Notes: generated from the sequence alone by a model not told the origin. A stretch of 64,000 nucleotides of DNA from Cellulomonas sp. KH9 (GCF_900114185.1 NZ_FOSE01000004.1:62001-126000), one strand, 5' to 3'; positions 33,906 through 43,926 are shown, numbered from the stretch's first letter. Program-made: numbers and translations.

Positions 33906-34670
33906 ATGACGAGTGACGACCGCCCGCTGGTGGACGTGCACGGGCTGACGAAGTCGTTCGGCACCCTGCACGTGCTGCAGGGCATCGACCTGCGCGTCGG
34001 CCGCGGCAGCGTCACGGTGCTGCTCGGCCCGTCCGGCTCCGGGAAGACGACGTTGCTGCGGTGCCTGAACTCCCTCGAGGTCCCCGAGGCCGGCACGGTG
34101 CGGATCGACGACGTCGAGGTCGACTTCGCGCGACGACCCTCCCGCGCGGAGCTGCGCCGGCTGCGTGGCACGTCCGGCATGGTGTTCCAGTCCCACGAGC
34201 TGTTCCCGCACCGCACCGCCCTGCAGAACGTCACCGAGGGCCCGCTGTACGCGCAGCGCCGGCCCGCGGCGCAGGTGACGGCCGAGGCGACGGCCCTGCT
34301 CGCGAAGGTCGGGCTCGCCGACAAGGCGGACGCCTACCCGCACGAGCTGTCCGGCGGGCAGCAGCAGCGCGTCGGGATCGCGCGGGCGCTCGCCCTGCGG
34401 CCCCGGCTGCTGCTGTTCGACGAGCCCACGTCGGCGCTCGACCCCGAGACGGTGGGGGAGGTGCTCGCCGTGATGCGGGACCTGGCCGCCGAGGGCTGGA
34501 CGATGGTCGTCGTCACGCACGAGATCCGGTTCGCGCGGCAGGTTGCCGACCACGTCGTCTTCATGGACGGCGGGGTCGTGGTCGAGGAGGGGCGGCCGGA
34601 CGACGTGCTGGTCGACCCGCGTCAGGAGCGGACGCGCCGGTTCCTGCAGCGGATCCTCGACCCGCTCTGA
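33906..34670 (+). CDS. amino-acid ABC transporter ATP-binding protein
   Basis: 254 residues from the ATG at 33906, which has GGGAG upstream; an in-frame GTG at 33894 is less likely. Walker A is GPSGSGKTT (near residue 43), the Q-loop [11 protein letters not shown], the signature LSGGQQQR and Walker [13 protein letters not shown], followed by the switch His in VVTHEIRFA. It powers the permease encoded just upstream and closes the operon. No clear terminator follows. Confidence 0.93.
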   Translation: MTSDDRPLVDVHGLTKSFGTLHVLQGIDLRVGRGSVTVLLGPSGSGKTTLLRCLNSLEVPEAGTVRIDDVEVDFARRPSRAELRRLRGTSGMVFQSHELFPHRTALQNVTEGPLYAQRRPAAQVTAEATALLAKVGLADKADAYPHELSGGQQQRVGIARALALRPRLLLFDEPTSALDPETVGEVLAVMRDLAAEGWTMVVVTHEIRFARQVADHVVFMDGGVVVEEGRPDDVLVDPRQERTRRFLQRILDPL

Positions 34671-34716
34671 CCCGGTCCGCCGCGACCCGCTCCACCCCGC
34701 AGGTCGGGCCCGTGCC

Positions 34717-35829
34717 TCAGTCGGGCAGGGGCGCGGGCACGACCGGCGCCGCGTCCGTCGGGGTGGGCGCCGCGGGGGCCGTGCCCTGCGACGTGGTGCG
34801 TCGCGGCGGCAGCGCGTCCGGCGAGACGTCGGCCGCGCGCACCGACACCACGTGCAGCAGCAGCTCCAGCGGCCCGCGGCCCAGCGTCGCCCGCCACAGC
34901 CAGCACAGCCCGACCGTGACGAGCAGGAAGGCGACCCAGCCGGCCGTGGTCGCCTGCCACACGACCTCGTCGCCCAGCACAGCGATGGCCAGCAGCTGCC
35001 CGGTGTACGCGGTGAGGGCCAGCGCGCCCGTCGCCGACACCGGGGCCAGCGCCCGCGGCCACCGCACGCCGACGGCCAGGCACGCCGCGAGCACGAGCAG
35101 CGACGTGCCGGTGTTGCCGGCCACCTCGAACAGGGTCGAGGAGTGCGGCTCGGCCGTGGTCAGCTCGGTGACGCGGCCCAGCAGCAGGCGCGCGGCCCAG
35201 GCGCCGCCGTGGCCGAGCAGCACGAGGGCCGCGCCCCACAGCGCCAGCGCGGCGTGCGTCCGCCCGGACCGCAGGTCGCACCGGCCCACCGCGAGGCCCA
35301 CCAGCACGTACGCGATCCAGACTACCGCGGGGTAGTAGTGCCCGACGAGCACGGCGGCCAGGTCGAGCGGCCGCTCGTCGACCACCTCCACCCAGCCGGC
35401 GAGGCCCTGCCGCAGCGGGGGCCCGACGAGGGCGACGAGCACGGCGGTGACCACGAGCGCCCACCGCGGCCACCGCAGCGCGACGACGCCGGCCGCGAAG
35501 AGCCCGGCGTACACGACGAGGATCACGACGACCGGCGTCTCGAGCAGCACCAGGGCGGTCCCCAGGGCGACGAGCAGCACCGCGCGCACGAGGATGCGGA
35601 GCCGCGCCTGCACCAGGCGCGTGCCGTCGACCGGGTCGGCACCGCCCGACAGCAGGGCGAGGCCCACGCCCGCGAGCAGGACGAACAGCGCGGACGGGCG
35701 CCCGTCGGCGAGCTGCGCCCAGCCCCCGGGCGGCAGGGTGCGCCACGCGTCCCCCGGACCGACGTGCGCCGTCACCATGCCGAGCACGGCGACCCCCCGA
35801 GCGGTGTCCACGCCCACGATGCGTCGCAT
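34717..35829 (-). CDS. multi-pass membrane protein of the DUF1624/DUF418 acyltransferase-like group
   Basis: 370 residues with about ten membrane segments. The N terminus RRIVGVDTARGVAVLGMVTAHV is the typical start of heparan-alpha-glucosaminide acetyltransferase-like (DUF1624) proteins. GPLELLLHVVS near the C terminus resembles the GPLE-LLR end of DUF418 proteins. A 40-residue Pro/Ala-rich cytoplasmic tail follows. Members are thought to move acyl groups across or onto envelope molecules, but this one has no assigned substrate. It is convergent with the ABC transporter operon and divergent from the methyltransferase gene. Confidence 0.7.
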   Translation of the reverse strand: MRRIVGVDTARGVAVLGMVTAHVGPGDAWRTLPPGGWAQLADGRPSALFVLLAGVGLALLSGGADPVDGTRLVQARLRILVRAVLLVALGTALVLLETPVVVILVVYAGLFAAGVVALRWPRWALVVTAVLVALVGPPLRQGLAGWVEVVDERPLDLAAVLVGHYYPAVVWIAYVLVGLAVGRCDLRSGRTHAALALWGAALVLLGHGGAWAARLLLGRVTELTTAEPHSSTLFEVAGNTGTSLLVLAACLAVGVRWPRALAPVSATGALALTAYTGQLLAIAVLGDEVVWQATTAGWVAFLLVTVGLCWLWRATLGRGPLELLLHVVSVRAADVSPDALPPRRTTSQGTAPAAPTPTDAAPVVPAPLPD

Positions 35830-35929
35830 CTGCGCATGCTAGACGTGCTGGGGCCGCGCGGCCGGGCGGGATTTCTCAGGATGTGACCTCATCCGTCCCG
35901 GCTGTTGGTCGAATCGGTACGACCGCGCC

Positions 35930-35935
35930 TACAGT
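35930..35935 (+). promoter_or_regulatory. leaderless -10 element of the methyltransferase gene
   Basis: TACAGT, then 6 bases, then the GTG at 35942. TTGGTC lies 19 bases further upstream as a weak -35. Confidence 0.5.
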
Positions 35936-35941
35936 GCCGGT

Positions 35942-36760
35942 GTGACCACGCGGACCCAGGACGTCTACACGCACGGCCACCACGAGAGCGTGCTGCGCTC
36001 GCACCGGTGGCGCACGGCGGAGAACTCCGCCGGGTACCTGCTGCCCGCGCTCGCCCCCGGGCAGCGGCTGCTGGACGTCGGCTGCGGTCCGGGCACCGTG
36101 ACGGTCGACCTCGCCTCCCGCGTGGCGCCCGGCGAGGTCGTGGGCGTCGACCGGTCGGCCGCCGTGCTGGCCGTCGCCACGGAGCACGCCGCCGAGAAGG
36201 GCGCGACGAACGCGCGCTTCCAGGTCGGTGACGCGTACGCGCTGGAGTTCGACGACGACACCTTCGACGTCGTGCACGCCCACCAGGTGCTGCAGCACCT
36301 CACCGACCCCGTCGCCGCGCTCCGCGAGATGAAGCGGGTGACGCGCCCCGGCGGCGTGGTCGCCGTCCGTGACGCCGACTACGCCGGCATGACCTGGTAC
36401 CCCGCCCACCCGGGCCTCGACGAGTGGCAGGCGCTCTACCACGAGGTGACGCAGGCCAACGGCGCCGAGGCGGACGCGGGGCGCCGGCTCCTGTCGTGGG
36501 TGCGCCAGGCCGGCTTCGACGCCGCGGGGATCGCGCCCGGCGCGGGCGTGTGGTGCTACGCCACCCCGGAGGACCGGACGTGGTGGGCGACGCTGTGGGC
36601 CGACCGCTGCGTGACGTCGGACTTCGCGGTGCAGGCGATGGACCACCGCCTCGCCGACGAGGTCGCCCTGGAGCTGCTCGCCGAGGCGTGGCGCGAGTGG
36701 GGCACGTCGCCCGACGGCTGGTTCATGGTGCCGCACGGCGAGGTGCTGGCCCGCGCCTGA
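35942..36760 (+). CDS. class I SAM-dependent methyltransferase (UbiE-like)
   Basis: 272 residues. Motif I is LLDVGCGPGTVTVDLA (near residue 43), motif II GVDRSAAVL, and a UbiE-like VVHAHQVLQHLTDPVAALREM block with the post-motif VTRPGGVVAVRDADYAGM. The C-terminal half is variable and presumably binds the acceptor, which is unknown. It is transcribed alone from a leaderless promoter and followed by an FAH-family gene with its own promoter. Confidence 0.85.
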   Translation: MTTRTQDVYTHGHHESVLRSHRWRTAENSAGYLLPALAPGQRLLDVGCGPGTVTVDLASRVAPGEVVGVDRSAAVLAVATEHAAEKGATNARFQVGDAYALEFDDDTFDVVHAHQVLQHLTDPVAALREMKRVTRPGGVVAVRDADYAGMTWYPAHPGLDEWQALYHEVTQANGAEADAGRRLLSWVRQAGFDAAGIAPGAGVWCYATPEDRTWWATLWADRCVTSDFAVQAMDHRLADEVALELLAEAWREWGTSPDGWFMVPHGEVLARA

Positions 36761-36789
36761 GCGGGCACGGGTCGCGCGCCCGGAGCACC

Positions 36790-36795
36790 TAGGCT
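36790..36795 (+). promoter_or_regulatory. leaderless -10 element of the FAH-family gene
   Basis: TAGGCT, then 6 bases, then the GTG at 36802. Confidence 0.6.
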
Positions 36796-36801
36796 GGGCC
36801 C

Positions 36802-37590
36802 GTGCGCATCGCCAGGTTCACCAACGGTTCCGACCCCCGCTACGCGCTCGTCGAGGGCGAGCCCGGCCACGAGGAGCTCGTCGTCATCACGGGCGACCCC
36901 ATCTACACGCCGGTGCAGCCGACGGGGGAGCGCGTCAGGCTCGACGACGACGGGGTGCGGCTGCTCGCGCCCGTCATCCCGCGCTCCAAGATCGTCGGCG
37001 TCGGGCGCAACTACGCGGCGCACGCCGCCGAGCACGGCAACGACGTCCCGGCGTCGCCGCTGCTCTTCCTCAAGCCCAACACCTCCGTGATCGGCCCGGA
37101 CGACCCGATCGTGCTGCCGGACTGGACCGAGCACGTCGAGCACGAGGCCGAGCTGGCCGTCGTCATCGGCAAGGTCACCAAGGACGTCACGCCCGAGCGC
37201 GCCCTGCACCACGTGTTCGGCTACACCGTGGCCAACGACGTCACGGCGCGCGACATCCAGCGGTCCGACGACCAGTGGACCCGCGCCAAGGGCTTCGACA
37301 CGTCCTGCCCCCTGGGGCCGTGGGTCGTGCCCGGCCTCGACGTCGACGACCTGGCCGTCACCGCCCGCGTCAACGGCGAGGCCCGCCAGGACGGGCGCAC
37401 GTCGCAGATGGTGTTCGACGTGGCCTACCTCGTGTCCTACGTCTCCGAGGTGTTCACGCTGCTGCCCGGCGACGTCATCCTCACCGGCACGCCCGCCGGT
37501 GTGGGTCGCATCGAGCACCGCGACGTCGTCGAGGTCGAGGTCGAGGAGATCGGCGTGCTGCGCAACCCGGTGCTGCGCCGCAACCCGTAG
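36802..37590 (+). CDS. fumarylacetoacetate hydrolase (FAH) family protein
   Basis: 262 residues. The metal-binding core is HEAELAVVIGK (near residue 114) with KIVGVGRNYAAHAAEHG before it and YTVANDVTARDIQRSDDQW after it; LTGTPAGVGRIEHRDVVEVE is near the C terminus. These are the marks of FAH-fold C-C hydrolases and acylpyruvases such as YcgM. Substrates of this group include 2-hydroxyhepta-2,4-diene-dioate and oxaloacetate-type compounds; the one used here is not predictable. In actinobacteria this gene often stands near gltX, as it does here. Confidence 0.9.
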   Translation: MRIARFTNGSDPRYALVEGEPGHEELVVITGDPIYTPVQPTGERVRLDDDGVRLLAPVIPRSKIVGVGRNYAAHAAEHGNDVPASPLLFLKPNTSVIGPDDPIVLPDWTEHVEHEAELAVVIGKVTKDVTPERALHHVFGYTVANDVTARDIQRSDDQWTRAKGFDTSCPLGPWVVPGLDVDDLAVTARVNGEARQDGRTSQMVFDVAYLVSYVSEVFTLLPGDVILTGTPAGVGRIEHRDVVEVEVEEIGVLRNPVLRRNP

Positions 37591-37634
37591 CCCTGCCGCC
37601 GCCCTCAGCCCTCGCCGCCCCCGCCGGACCGACC

Positions 37635-37640
37635 TAGCCT
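37635..37640 (+). promoter_or_regulatory. -10-like TAGCCT of the AGCS symporter gene
   Basis: TAGCCT lies 29 bases before the ATG at 37670. Confidence 0.4.
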
Positions 37641-37669
37641 CGGCTGAGGGGCGACGGACGGGGGCAGGG

Positions 37670-39121
37670 ATGGACCTGCAGGTCGGCATCGACTGGCTCA
37701 CCGACGCCCTGTACTCCTCCTGGCTCGTGTACCTGCTCGTCGGCGTCGGGCTGTGGTTCTCGGTCCGCACCGGGTTCGTGCAGGTGCGGATGTTCCCGGC
37801 GATGGTCCGCCAGCTGTTCGCGTCCCGGACCGGCTCCGCGGGTGGCATCTCGTCGTTCCAGGCGTTCGCCGTCGGGCTGGCGTCGCGCGTCGGCACGGGC
37901 AACATCGCGGGCGTCGCGGTCGCGCTCACCCTCGGCGGACCGGGCGCGGTGTTCTGGATGTGGCTGGTCGCGGCCGTGGGGATGGCCACGGCCCTGGTCG
38001 AGGCGACGCTGGCGCAGGTGTTCAAGGTGCGCCAGCCCGACGGCTCGTACCGCGGTGGACCCGCGTACTACATCCAGCGGGGGCTGGGGTCGTACCGCTG
38101 GGGCGCGGTGTTCGCCGTGCTGCTGGTCGTGACGTTCGGGTTCGCGTTCAACATGGTGCAGGCCAACACCATCGCCGACACGCTGGCCTCGAACCACCAG
38201 CTCCCCGCCCCGTGGACGGCCGTCGGGCTCATGGTCGTCGCGGCGCCCGTGCTGTTCGGCGGCGTGCGTCGGGTGGCGCGCGTGGCCGAGGTGGTCGTGC
38301 CGCTCATGGCGGGGCTCTACCTGCTGCTGGCCGTGGTGGTCGTCGCCCTGAACATCTCGACCCTGCCCGACGTGTTCCGGCAGATCCTGCAGGGCGCGTT
38401 CGGGCTGGACAGCGCGCTCGCGGGCACCGGCGGCGGGATCCTCGCCGCCGTCCTCAACGGGACCAAGCGCGGCCTGTTCTCCAACGAGGCGGGCATGGGC
38501 TCGGTGCCCAACACGGCCGCGACGGCCACGGTGTCGCACCCGGTCAAGCAGGGCCTGGTGCAGTCGCTGGGGGTGTTCGTCGACACCATGCTGGTGTGCT
38601 CCGCGACGGCGTTCGTCGTGCTGTCGGCGGGGCCGGCGGTCTACGTCCCGGGGCAGACCGGCGCCAGCGCCGGTGCCGCGCTGACGTCCGACGCGGTCAC
38701 CCACGAGCTCGGCGACTGGGCGGCGCTGCCCATGACGGTCCTGATCTTCACGTTCGCGTTCAGCTCGGTCCTCGGCAACTACGCGTACGCCGAGGTGAAC
38801 CTCACGTTCCTCGGCGTCCACGGGCGGGCCCTGACGGCGCTGCGCACGCTCGTCCTGGCGGCGGTCGGCATCGGGTCGCTGCTCACGCTCACGACGGTCT
38901 GGGCGCTCGCCGACATCGCCATGGCGTTCATGGCCACGGTCAACCTGGTCGCGATCGTGCTGCTGTCCCGCTGGGCGCTCGGGGCGTTGGCCGACTACGG
39001 CGCGGCGCGGCGCGCCGGGGGTGACGACCGGTTCGTCGGGGAGGGCAACCCCCTGCTGCCCGGGGACGTGCCGGGTGACGTCTGGGCCGCGGGGGTGCGC
39101 GACGGGGCACCCGCCGGTTGA
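37670..39121 (+). CDS. AGCS-family alanine/glycine:cation symporter
   Basis: 483 residues with about ten membrane segments. The family motifs are SFQAFAVGLASRVGTGNIAG near residue 62 and the downstream blocks GGPGAVFWMWLVAAVGMAT, GLFSNEAGMGSVPNTAATA and TFAFSSVLGNYAYAEVN. It takes up alanine or glycine with Na+ (or H+). The ATG at 37670 follows GGGGCAGGG, a weak ribosome site. The C-terminal 40 residues are a hydrophilic tail. It is convergent with the (p)ppGpp synthetase gene with 34 bases between the stops. Confidence 0.93.
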   Translation: MDLQVGIDWLTDALYSSWLVYLLVGVGLWFSVRTGFVQVRMFPAMVRQLFASRTGSAGGISSFQAFAVGLASRVGTGNIAGVAVALTLGGPGAVFWMWLVAAVGMATALVEATLAQVFKVRQPDGSYRGGPAYYIQRGLGSYRWGAVFAVLLVVTFGFAFNMVQANTIADTLASNHQLPAPWTAVGLMVVAAPVLFGGVRRVARVAEVVVPLMAGLYLLLAVVVVALNISTLPDVFRQILQGAFGLDSALAGTGGGILAAVLNGTKRGLFSNEAGMGSVPNTAATATVSHPVKQGLVQSLGVFVDTMLVCSATAFVVLSAGPAVYVPGQTGASAGAALTSDAVTHELGDWAALPMTVLIFTFAFSSVLGNYAYAEVNLTFLGVHGRALTALRTLVLAAVGIGSLLTLTTVWALADIAMAFMATVNLVAIVLLSRWALGALADYGAARRAGGDDRFVGEGNPLLPGDVPGDVWAAGVRDGAPAG

Positions 39122-39155
39122 GAGGCGCGTGCCGGCGCGGGGCCGTGGCGCACGG

Positions 39156-39977
39156 TCAGAGCGGGGCGTCCCGGTCCGCCGCGCCCTCGGTGCCCAGGTC
39201 CCGTACCTCGTCGCGCAGCCGCCCCATGCGCGCGTCGAGCTCGGCCGCCGTCGCGGCGGCGTCCAGCAGCTCGTCACGCAGGTGCGGCGGCAGCGCGTCG
39301 CGGTACTTGTACGACAGCTTGTGCTCGACGCTCGCCCAGAAGTCCATGGCGATCGTGCGGATCTGCACCTCGACGAACACGTGCTCGGTGCGGTCGGACA
39401 GGAACACCGGGATGCGCACGATGAGGTGCAGCGACCGGTACCCGTTGGCCTTGGGTGCGGCGATGTAGTCCTTGCGCTGCACGACCTCGACGTCGGGCTG
39501 CCGCGAGAGCATGTCCGCGACCCAGTAGGCGTCGGACTCGAAGCTGCAGGTGATGCGGATGCCCGCGATGTCGCGGATGCGCTCGCGCACCGTCGGCAGG
39601 TCGCTCGTGCAGCCGTACCGCATCGTCTTGTCGAGGATCGAGTCCATCGACTTCAGCCGCGACGTGACGTGCTCGATCGGGTTGTGGTCGTGCGTCTGGC
39701 GGAACTCGGAGCGCAGGATGCGGATCTTCGTCAGCATCTCCTCGATGCCGAACTCGTAGACCATCCGGAACCGCGCCATGTCGCGCTGCGCGTCGCGCAC
39801 CCGGTCGACGACGCGCCCGGGGTCGACGTCCTCGGTGACCAGCGCCGCGGCCCGCCGGCGCACCACCTCGGCGACGCTGTGCGCCGACCCGCCCGGTGCG
39901 TCGCCGTCCGGGACCGCTGCTGCTGCTGCGGGCTGGGCGTGACGAGGTGACGGGGGTGCTGCGGTCGAGCCGGGCAT
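39156..39977 (-). CDS. small alarmone synthetase (RelA/SpoT-type GTP pyrophosphokinase)
   Basis: 273 residues. The ATG at 39977 has GGAGGAGG immediately upstream. After a 45-residue Ala/Pro-rich tail, the synthetase domain runs to the end: [57 protein letters not shown] and [20 protein letters not shown]. The catalytic Asp of the RIAGIR block and the EVQIRT Glu are present. It lacks the hydrolase, TGS and ACT domains of long Rel, so it is a small synthetase making (p)ppGpp from GTP/GDP and ATP. It is divergent from gltX. Confidence 0.92.
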   Translation of the reverse strand: MPGSTAAPPSPRHAQPAAAAAVPDGDAPGGSAHSVAEVVRRRAAALVTEDVDPGRVVDRVRDAQRDMARFRMVYEFGIEEMLTKIRILRSEFRQTHDHNPIEHVTSRLKSMDSILDKTMRYGCTSDLPTVRERIRDIAGIRITCSFESDAYWVADMLSRQPDVEVVQRKDYIAAPKANGYRSLHLIVRIPVFLSDRTEHVFVEVQIRTIAMDFWASVEHKLSYKYRDALPPHLRDELLDAAATAAELDARMGRLRDEVRDLGTEGAADRDAPL

Positions 39978-40022
39978 GCCTCCTCCAACGACCGGGGGCG
40001 TCGTGGGGTTCCGGCCGCTCGG

Positions 40023-40028
40023 TACGCT
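40023..40028 (+). promoter_or_regulatory. -10-like TACGCT of gltX
   Basis: TACGCT lies 37 bases before the GTG at 40066. GAGGTG (40056-40061) is the ribosome site. Confidence 0.4.
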
Positions 40029-40065
40029 GGACCCGATCCCACTCCTGCCATCCCCGAGGTGCTCC

Positions 40066-41577
40066 GTGTCCGCCAGCAGCCCTGTGCGCGTCCGCTTCTG
40101 CCCGTCCCCGACGGGCACGCCCCATGTCGGTCTCATCCGCACCGCGCTGTTCAACTGGGCCTACGCGCGCCACGTCGGCGGCACGTTCGTCTTCCGCATC
40201 GAGGACACCGACCCGGCGCGCGACTCGCAGGAGTCGTACCTGCAGCTGCTCGACGCGCTGCGCTGGCTGGGCCTGGACTGGGACGAGGGCGTCGAGGTCG
40301 GCGGTCCGCACGAGCCGTACCGGCAGTCGCAGCGCATGGACCTGTACCGCGACGTCGTCGCGCGCCTCGTCGAGGGGGGCTACGCGTACGAGTCCTTCTC
40401 GACGCCCGAGGAGGTCGAGGCGCGCCACCGCGCGGCCGGGCGCGACCCGAAGCTGGGCTACGACGGCTTCGACCGCGACCTGACCGAGGAGCAGAAGGCG
40501 GCCTACCGCGCCGAGGGGCGCGAGGCCGTCATCCGCATGCGGATGCCCGACGAGGACGTGACGTTCACGGACCTCGTGCGCGGCGAGATCACGTTCAAGG
40601 CCGGGTCCGTGCCGGACTACGTCATCGTGCGCGGCAACGGCCACCCCCTGTACACGCTGGTCAACCCCGTCGACGACGCGCTCATGGGCATCACGCACGT
40701 GCTGCGCGGCGAGGACCTGCTGTCCTCCACCCCGCGCCAGGTCGTGCTCTACCGCGCGCTGCTGGACCTCGGCGTCGGGACCGTCGTGCCGCAGTTCGGC
40801 CACATGCCGTACGTCATGGGCGAGGGCAACAAGAAGCTGTCGAAGCGCGACCCCGAGTCCAACCTGTTCCTGCACCGCGAGCGGGGTTTCGTCCCCGAGG
40901 GCCTGCTCAACTACCTCGCGCTGCTCGGCTGGTCCATCGCGCCCGACCGGGACGTGTTCACCCTCGAGGAGATGGTCGCGGCGTTCGACGTCGCCGACGT
41001 CAACCCGAACCCCGCCCGGTTCGACCTGAAGAAGGCCGAGGCGATCAACGGCGCGCACGTGCGGATGCTCGCGCCCGAGGACTTCCGCGGGCGCCTCGTG
41101 CCGTACCTGCACCACGCGGGCCTCGTGCCGGCGGACTCCTACGCGGACCTGTCCGCGGAGCACCGCGCGCTGCTCGACGCGGGCGCACCGCTCGTGCAGG
41201 AGCGCATGACGCTGCTGGGCGAGGCCGTCGGCATGCTCGGCTTCCTCTTCGTCGCCGACGACGCCCTCGAGGTCGTCGAGGACGCGCGCGCCGCGCTGCG
41301 CCCCGAGTCGGCCGACGTGCTGGACCGTGCCGCGCAGGTGCTGGGAGAGCTCCCCGCCGACGGCTTCACGACCGACGCCGTGCAGACGGCGCTCTCGGCC
41401 GCGCTCGTGTCCCCGGCGGAGGAGGGCGGCCTGGGCATCAAGCCCCGGTTCGCGTACACGCCGCTGCGCGTGGCGCTGACCGGGCGGCGCGTCTCGCCCC
41501 CGCTGTTCGAGTCGATGGAGATCCTCGGCAAGGACGCGACGCTGGCGCGGATCGCCGCCCTGCGCGCGACCCTGTGA
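40066..41577 (+). CDS. gltX: glutamyl-tRNA synthetase
   Basis: 503 residues. The GTG at 40066 has GAGGTG 4 bases upstream. The class I signature reads [20 protein letters not shown] (HIGH as HVGL), then [14 protein letters not shown]. The KMSKS loop is [11 protein letters not shown] near residue 262. The C-terminal anticodon-binding helical domain runs from about residue 330. It charges tRNA-Glu; in bacteria without GlnRS it would also charge tRNA-Gln for transamidation. The stop overlaps the next gene by four bases. Confidence 0.97.
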   Translation: MSASSPVRVRFCPSPTGTPHVGLIRTALFNWAYARHVGGTFVFRIEDTDPARDSQESYLQLLDALRWLGLDWDEGVEVGGPHEPYRQSQRMDLYRDVVARLVEGGYAYESFSTPEEVEARHRAAGRDPKLGYDGFDRDLTEEQKAAYRAEGREAVIRMRMPDEDVTFTDLVRGEITFKAGSVPDYVIVRGNGHPLYTLVNPVDDALMGITHVLRGEDLLSSTPRQVVLYRALLDLGVGTVVPQFGHMPYVMGEGNKKLSKRDPESNLFLHRERGFVPEGLLNYLALLGWSIAPDRDVFTLEEMVAAFDVADVNPNPARFDLKKAEAINGAHVRMLAPEDFRGRLVPYLHHAGLVPADSYADLSAEHRALLDAGAPLVQERMTLLGEAVGMLGFLFVADDALEVVEDARAALRPESADVLDRAAQVLGELPADGFTTDAVQTALSAALVSPAEEGGLGIKPRFAYTPLRVALTGRRVSPPLFESMEILGKDATLARIAALRATL

Positions 41578-42311
41578 GGGCCGTCGACGGCGTCCTGTTC
41601 GACATCGACGACACGCTCGTCGAGACGCGTGCGGCGTTCCGGGTCGCGCTCGCGGCCGTGCTGGCGCAGTACGCGCCGGGCGCCGACGTCGACCAGGCGC
41701 TCGCGCTGTGGCGTGCCGACACCGGCGAGCACTACCGCGCGTACACGCGTGGCGAGCTGACGTTCCACGAGCAGCGCCGGACGCGTGCGAACGAGCTGCA
41801 CGCGGAGCTCGGCGGGCCGGTGCTCGACGAGGACGGGTACCGCGGGTGGTCCGAGCTGTTCGACCGGGCCTTCGCGGCCGCCTGGACCGCCCACGCCGAC
41901 GCGGACCCGGTGCTGGCGCGGCTGCTGGACGCGGGCCTCCGCATCGGCGCGCTGAGCAACGCCCGCCAGGACCTGCAGACCGTCAAGCTCGCCCGCGCGG
42001 GTCTGGGGGACCGCCTCGAGGTGCTGGTCGGCGTCGACACCCTGGGCTTCGGCAAGCCGGACCCGCGCGTGTTCCTCGAGGCGTGCCGCCGCCTGGGCGC
42101 CGCGCCCGCACGCACGGCGTACGTCGGAGACGAGCTCGACGTCGACGCGGTCGCGGCACGGCAGGCGGGGCTCGTGGGCGTCTGGCTGGACAGGCCGGGG
42201 CCACGGCGGGTCGTCGTCGACGACGCCGAGGTGGCCGCCGCGCGTGCCACGGGCGTCCACGTCATCGCCTCCCTCGACGAGCTGCCGGCGGCCCTCGGGG
42301 TCGTGCGGTAG
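41574..42311 (+). CDS. HAD-family hydrolase
   Basis: 245 residues. The GTG at 41574 overlaps the gltX stop (GTGA). Motif I is [17 protein letters not shown] with the two Asp, motif [12 protein letters not shown], motif III with Lys in [14 protein letters not shown] and motif [20 protein letters not shown]. The cap is the helical C1 type between residues 15 and 90. It is a phosphatase of unknown substrate, coupled to gltX; such genes are common next to gltX in actinobacteria. Confidence 0.9.
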   Translation: MRAVDGVLFDIDDTLVETRAAFRVALAAVLAQYAPGADVDQALALWRADTGEHYRAYTRGELTFHEQRRTRANELHAELGGPVLDEDGYRGWSELFDRAFAAAWTAHADADPVLARLLDAGLRIGALSNARQDLQTVKLARAGLGDRLEVLVGVDTLGFGKPDPRVFLEACRRLGAAPARTAYVGDELDVDAVAARQAGLVGVWLDRPGPRRVVVDDAEVAAARATGVHVIASLDELPAALGVVR

Positions 42312-42339
42312 CGGGACCGGGAGCCGCCCGACGGCGGGC

Positions 42340-43083
42340 TCAGCGGCGGCGGGCGGTGTACACGCGGGTGACGTAGGGCACGGGGACGCTCGCACGCCCG
42401 GCGAGGTCCGGGTGGGTCGTCACGAGCTCGCGCACCCGGTCCAGCAGGGCGGCGCGCTCGTCGGCGGGCAGGATCAGCGCGTACGAGCGGGTCCCGGCCA
42501 GCCGCACCAGGTCCTCGGGCGTCAGGACGTGGTCCCACCGCACGTCCGTGCGCAGGACGTCCGTGAACGCGGGGCCGGGCGTCGGGTGCGTGCCCCGCGC
42601 CAGCTGCGGCCCGGCGGCCTCGTGCAGCAGCGCACCGTAGGCGCCGACCCACGGCACGTCCTCGTCGCGGTCGTTCCAGACGATGCCGAGGGTCCCGCCC
42701 GGGCGGAGCACGCGGGCGACCTCGGCGGCGGCCGCGGGCTCGTCGAACCAGTGCCACGCCTGGGCGACCGTGACCGCGTCGACGGACGCGTCGGGCAGCG
42801 GGACGGACTCCGCGGTGCCGTCGTGCACCTCGACCTGCGGCAGCCGCGCGACGAGCTCGCGGCGCATGCCGTCGGCGGGCTCCACCGCGACGACGTGCAG
42901 GCCGCGCGCCACGAGCGCGGCCGTCAGCTTGCCCGTGCCGGCGGCCAGGTCCAGGACGTCGTGGGCGTCCGGGGGCACCAGCAGGTCCACGGCCGCGTCG
43001 GGGTAGCCCGGACGCACCGCGGCGTACTCGTCGGCGTTCTGCGTGAACGCCGCGGCGTGCTCGGCGTGACGGTCGGGGTCCAC
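42340..43083 (-). CDS. class I SAM-dependent methyltransferase
   Basis: 247 residues from the GTG at 43083, chosen because GGAGG stands 5 bases upstream; the frame stays open further through a tandem repeat that is unlikely to be coding. FTQNADEYAAVRPGYPD opens the domain, motif I is VLDLAAGTGKLTAAL, then VVAVEPADGMRREL and VTVAQAWHWFDEPAAAAEVA followed by RVLRPGGTLGIVWNDRD. This pattern fits the Methyltransf_11 group. The acceptor is unknown. It follows hisN on the same strand. Confidence 0.82.
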   Translation of the reverse strand: MDPDRHAEHAAAFTQNADEYAAVRPGYPDAAVDLLVPPDAHDVLDLAAGTGKLTAALVARGLHVVAVEPADGMRRELVARLPQVEVHDGTAESVPLPDASVDAVTVAQAWHWFDEPAAAAEVARVLRPGGTLGIVWNDRDEDVPWVGAYGALLHEAAGPQLARGTHPTPGPAFTDVLRTDVRWDHVLTPEDLVRLAGTRSYALILPADERAALLDRVRELVTTHPDLAGRASVPVPYVTRVYTARRR

Positions 43084-43100
43084 GCTCACCTCCGGGGCCG

Positions 43101-43148
43101 GACGGACGGGCTCGTCGGACGCACGGCTCGTCGGACGCACGGCTCGTC
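43101..43148. repeat. three tandem 16-base units between hisN and the methyltransferase gene
   Basis: GGACGCACGGCTCGTC is present twice exactly (43117-43132 and 43133-43148) and once in a diverged form (43101-43116). The last unit overlaps the hisN stop codon. It looks like slippage-generated DNA. Confidence 0.75.
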
Positions 43149-43926
43149 AGACGGACAGGATGTCGAGGACCTCGTCGTGCAGCCGCCCGTTGGTGACCAC
43201 CGCGCTGCCGCCGTGCGGGCCGTCGACGCCCGCCAGCGACGTGAAGCGGCCGCCGGCCTCGGTGACGACGGGCACGAGGGCCGCCATGTCGTACAGCTCG
43301 AGCTCGGGCTCGGCCGCGACGTCCACGGCACCCTCGGCCACGAGCACGTACGACCAGAAGTCGCCGTAGGCCCGCGTGCGCCACACCCGGCGCTGCAGGT
43401 CCAGGAACTGGTCGAACCGGCCGTGCTGCTCCCACTCGGCCAGGTCGGAGTACGACAGCGACGCGTCCTCCAGGCGCTCGACGCCCGACACCTGCAGCCG
43501 CGTCGCGGCCGACAGCGACCGGCCCGTCCAGGCTCCGGTGCCCTTGGCGGCCCACCAGCGCCGGCCGAGGGCAGGGGCGGACACGACGCCGAGCACGACC
43601 TCGTCGCCGTCCATCAGCGCCAGCAGGGTCGCCCACACGGGCACGCCGCGGACGAAGTTCTTCGTGCCGTCGATCGGGTCCACGACCCACCGGCGCGGTC
43701 CGTGCCCGGTGTCGGAGCGCTCCTCGCCGTGCACGGCGTCCCGCGGACGGGCCCGGGACAGCTGCGAGCGCACCAGGTCCTCGGCGGCGCGGTCCGCGTC
43801 GGACACCGGTGTCAGGTCGGGCTTCGTCTCGACCTGCAGGTCCTGCGCCTTGAACCGCGACATCGTCAGCGAGTCGACCTGGTCGGCGACCACGTGGGCC
43901 AGCCGGAGGTCGTCGTCGTAGGCCAT
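43147..43926 (-). CDS. hisN: histidinol-phosphatase (inositol-monophosphatase fold)
   Basis: 259 residues. The metal site is formed by VHGEERSDTG (Glu), then WVVDPIDGTKNFVRGVP (DPIDGT) and, near the C terminus, ELYDMAALVPVVTEAGGRFT. AYGDFWSYVLVAEGAVD is the fold's Gly-Asp block. The FVRGVP and AYGDFW variants match the HisN branch of the family rather than SuhB. It removes phosphate from histidinol phosphate in histidine synthesis. It follows rsgA-aroA on the same strand with about 100 bases between. Confidence 0.88.
   Translation of the reverse strand: MAYDDDLRLAHVVADQVDSLTMSRFKAQDLQVETKPDLTPVSDADRAAEDLVRSQLSRARPRDAVHGEERSDTGHGPRRWVVDPIDGTKNFVRGVPVWATLLALMDGDEVVLGVVSAPALGRRWWAAKGTGAWTGRSLSAATRLQVSGVERLEDASLSYSDLAEWEQHGRFDQFLDLQRRVWRTRAYGDFWSYVLVAEGAVDVAAEPELELYDMAALVPVVTEAGGRFTSLAGVDGPHGGSAVVTNGRLHDEVLDILSV

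Noticed and set aside
43101..43148. A CRISPR-like array
   Set aside because: The units are directly adjacent without spacers, only three copies, and no cas genes are near.
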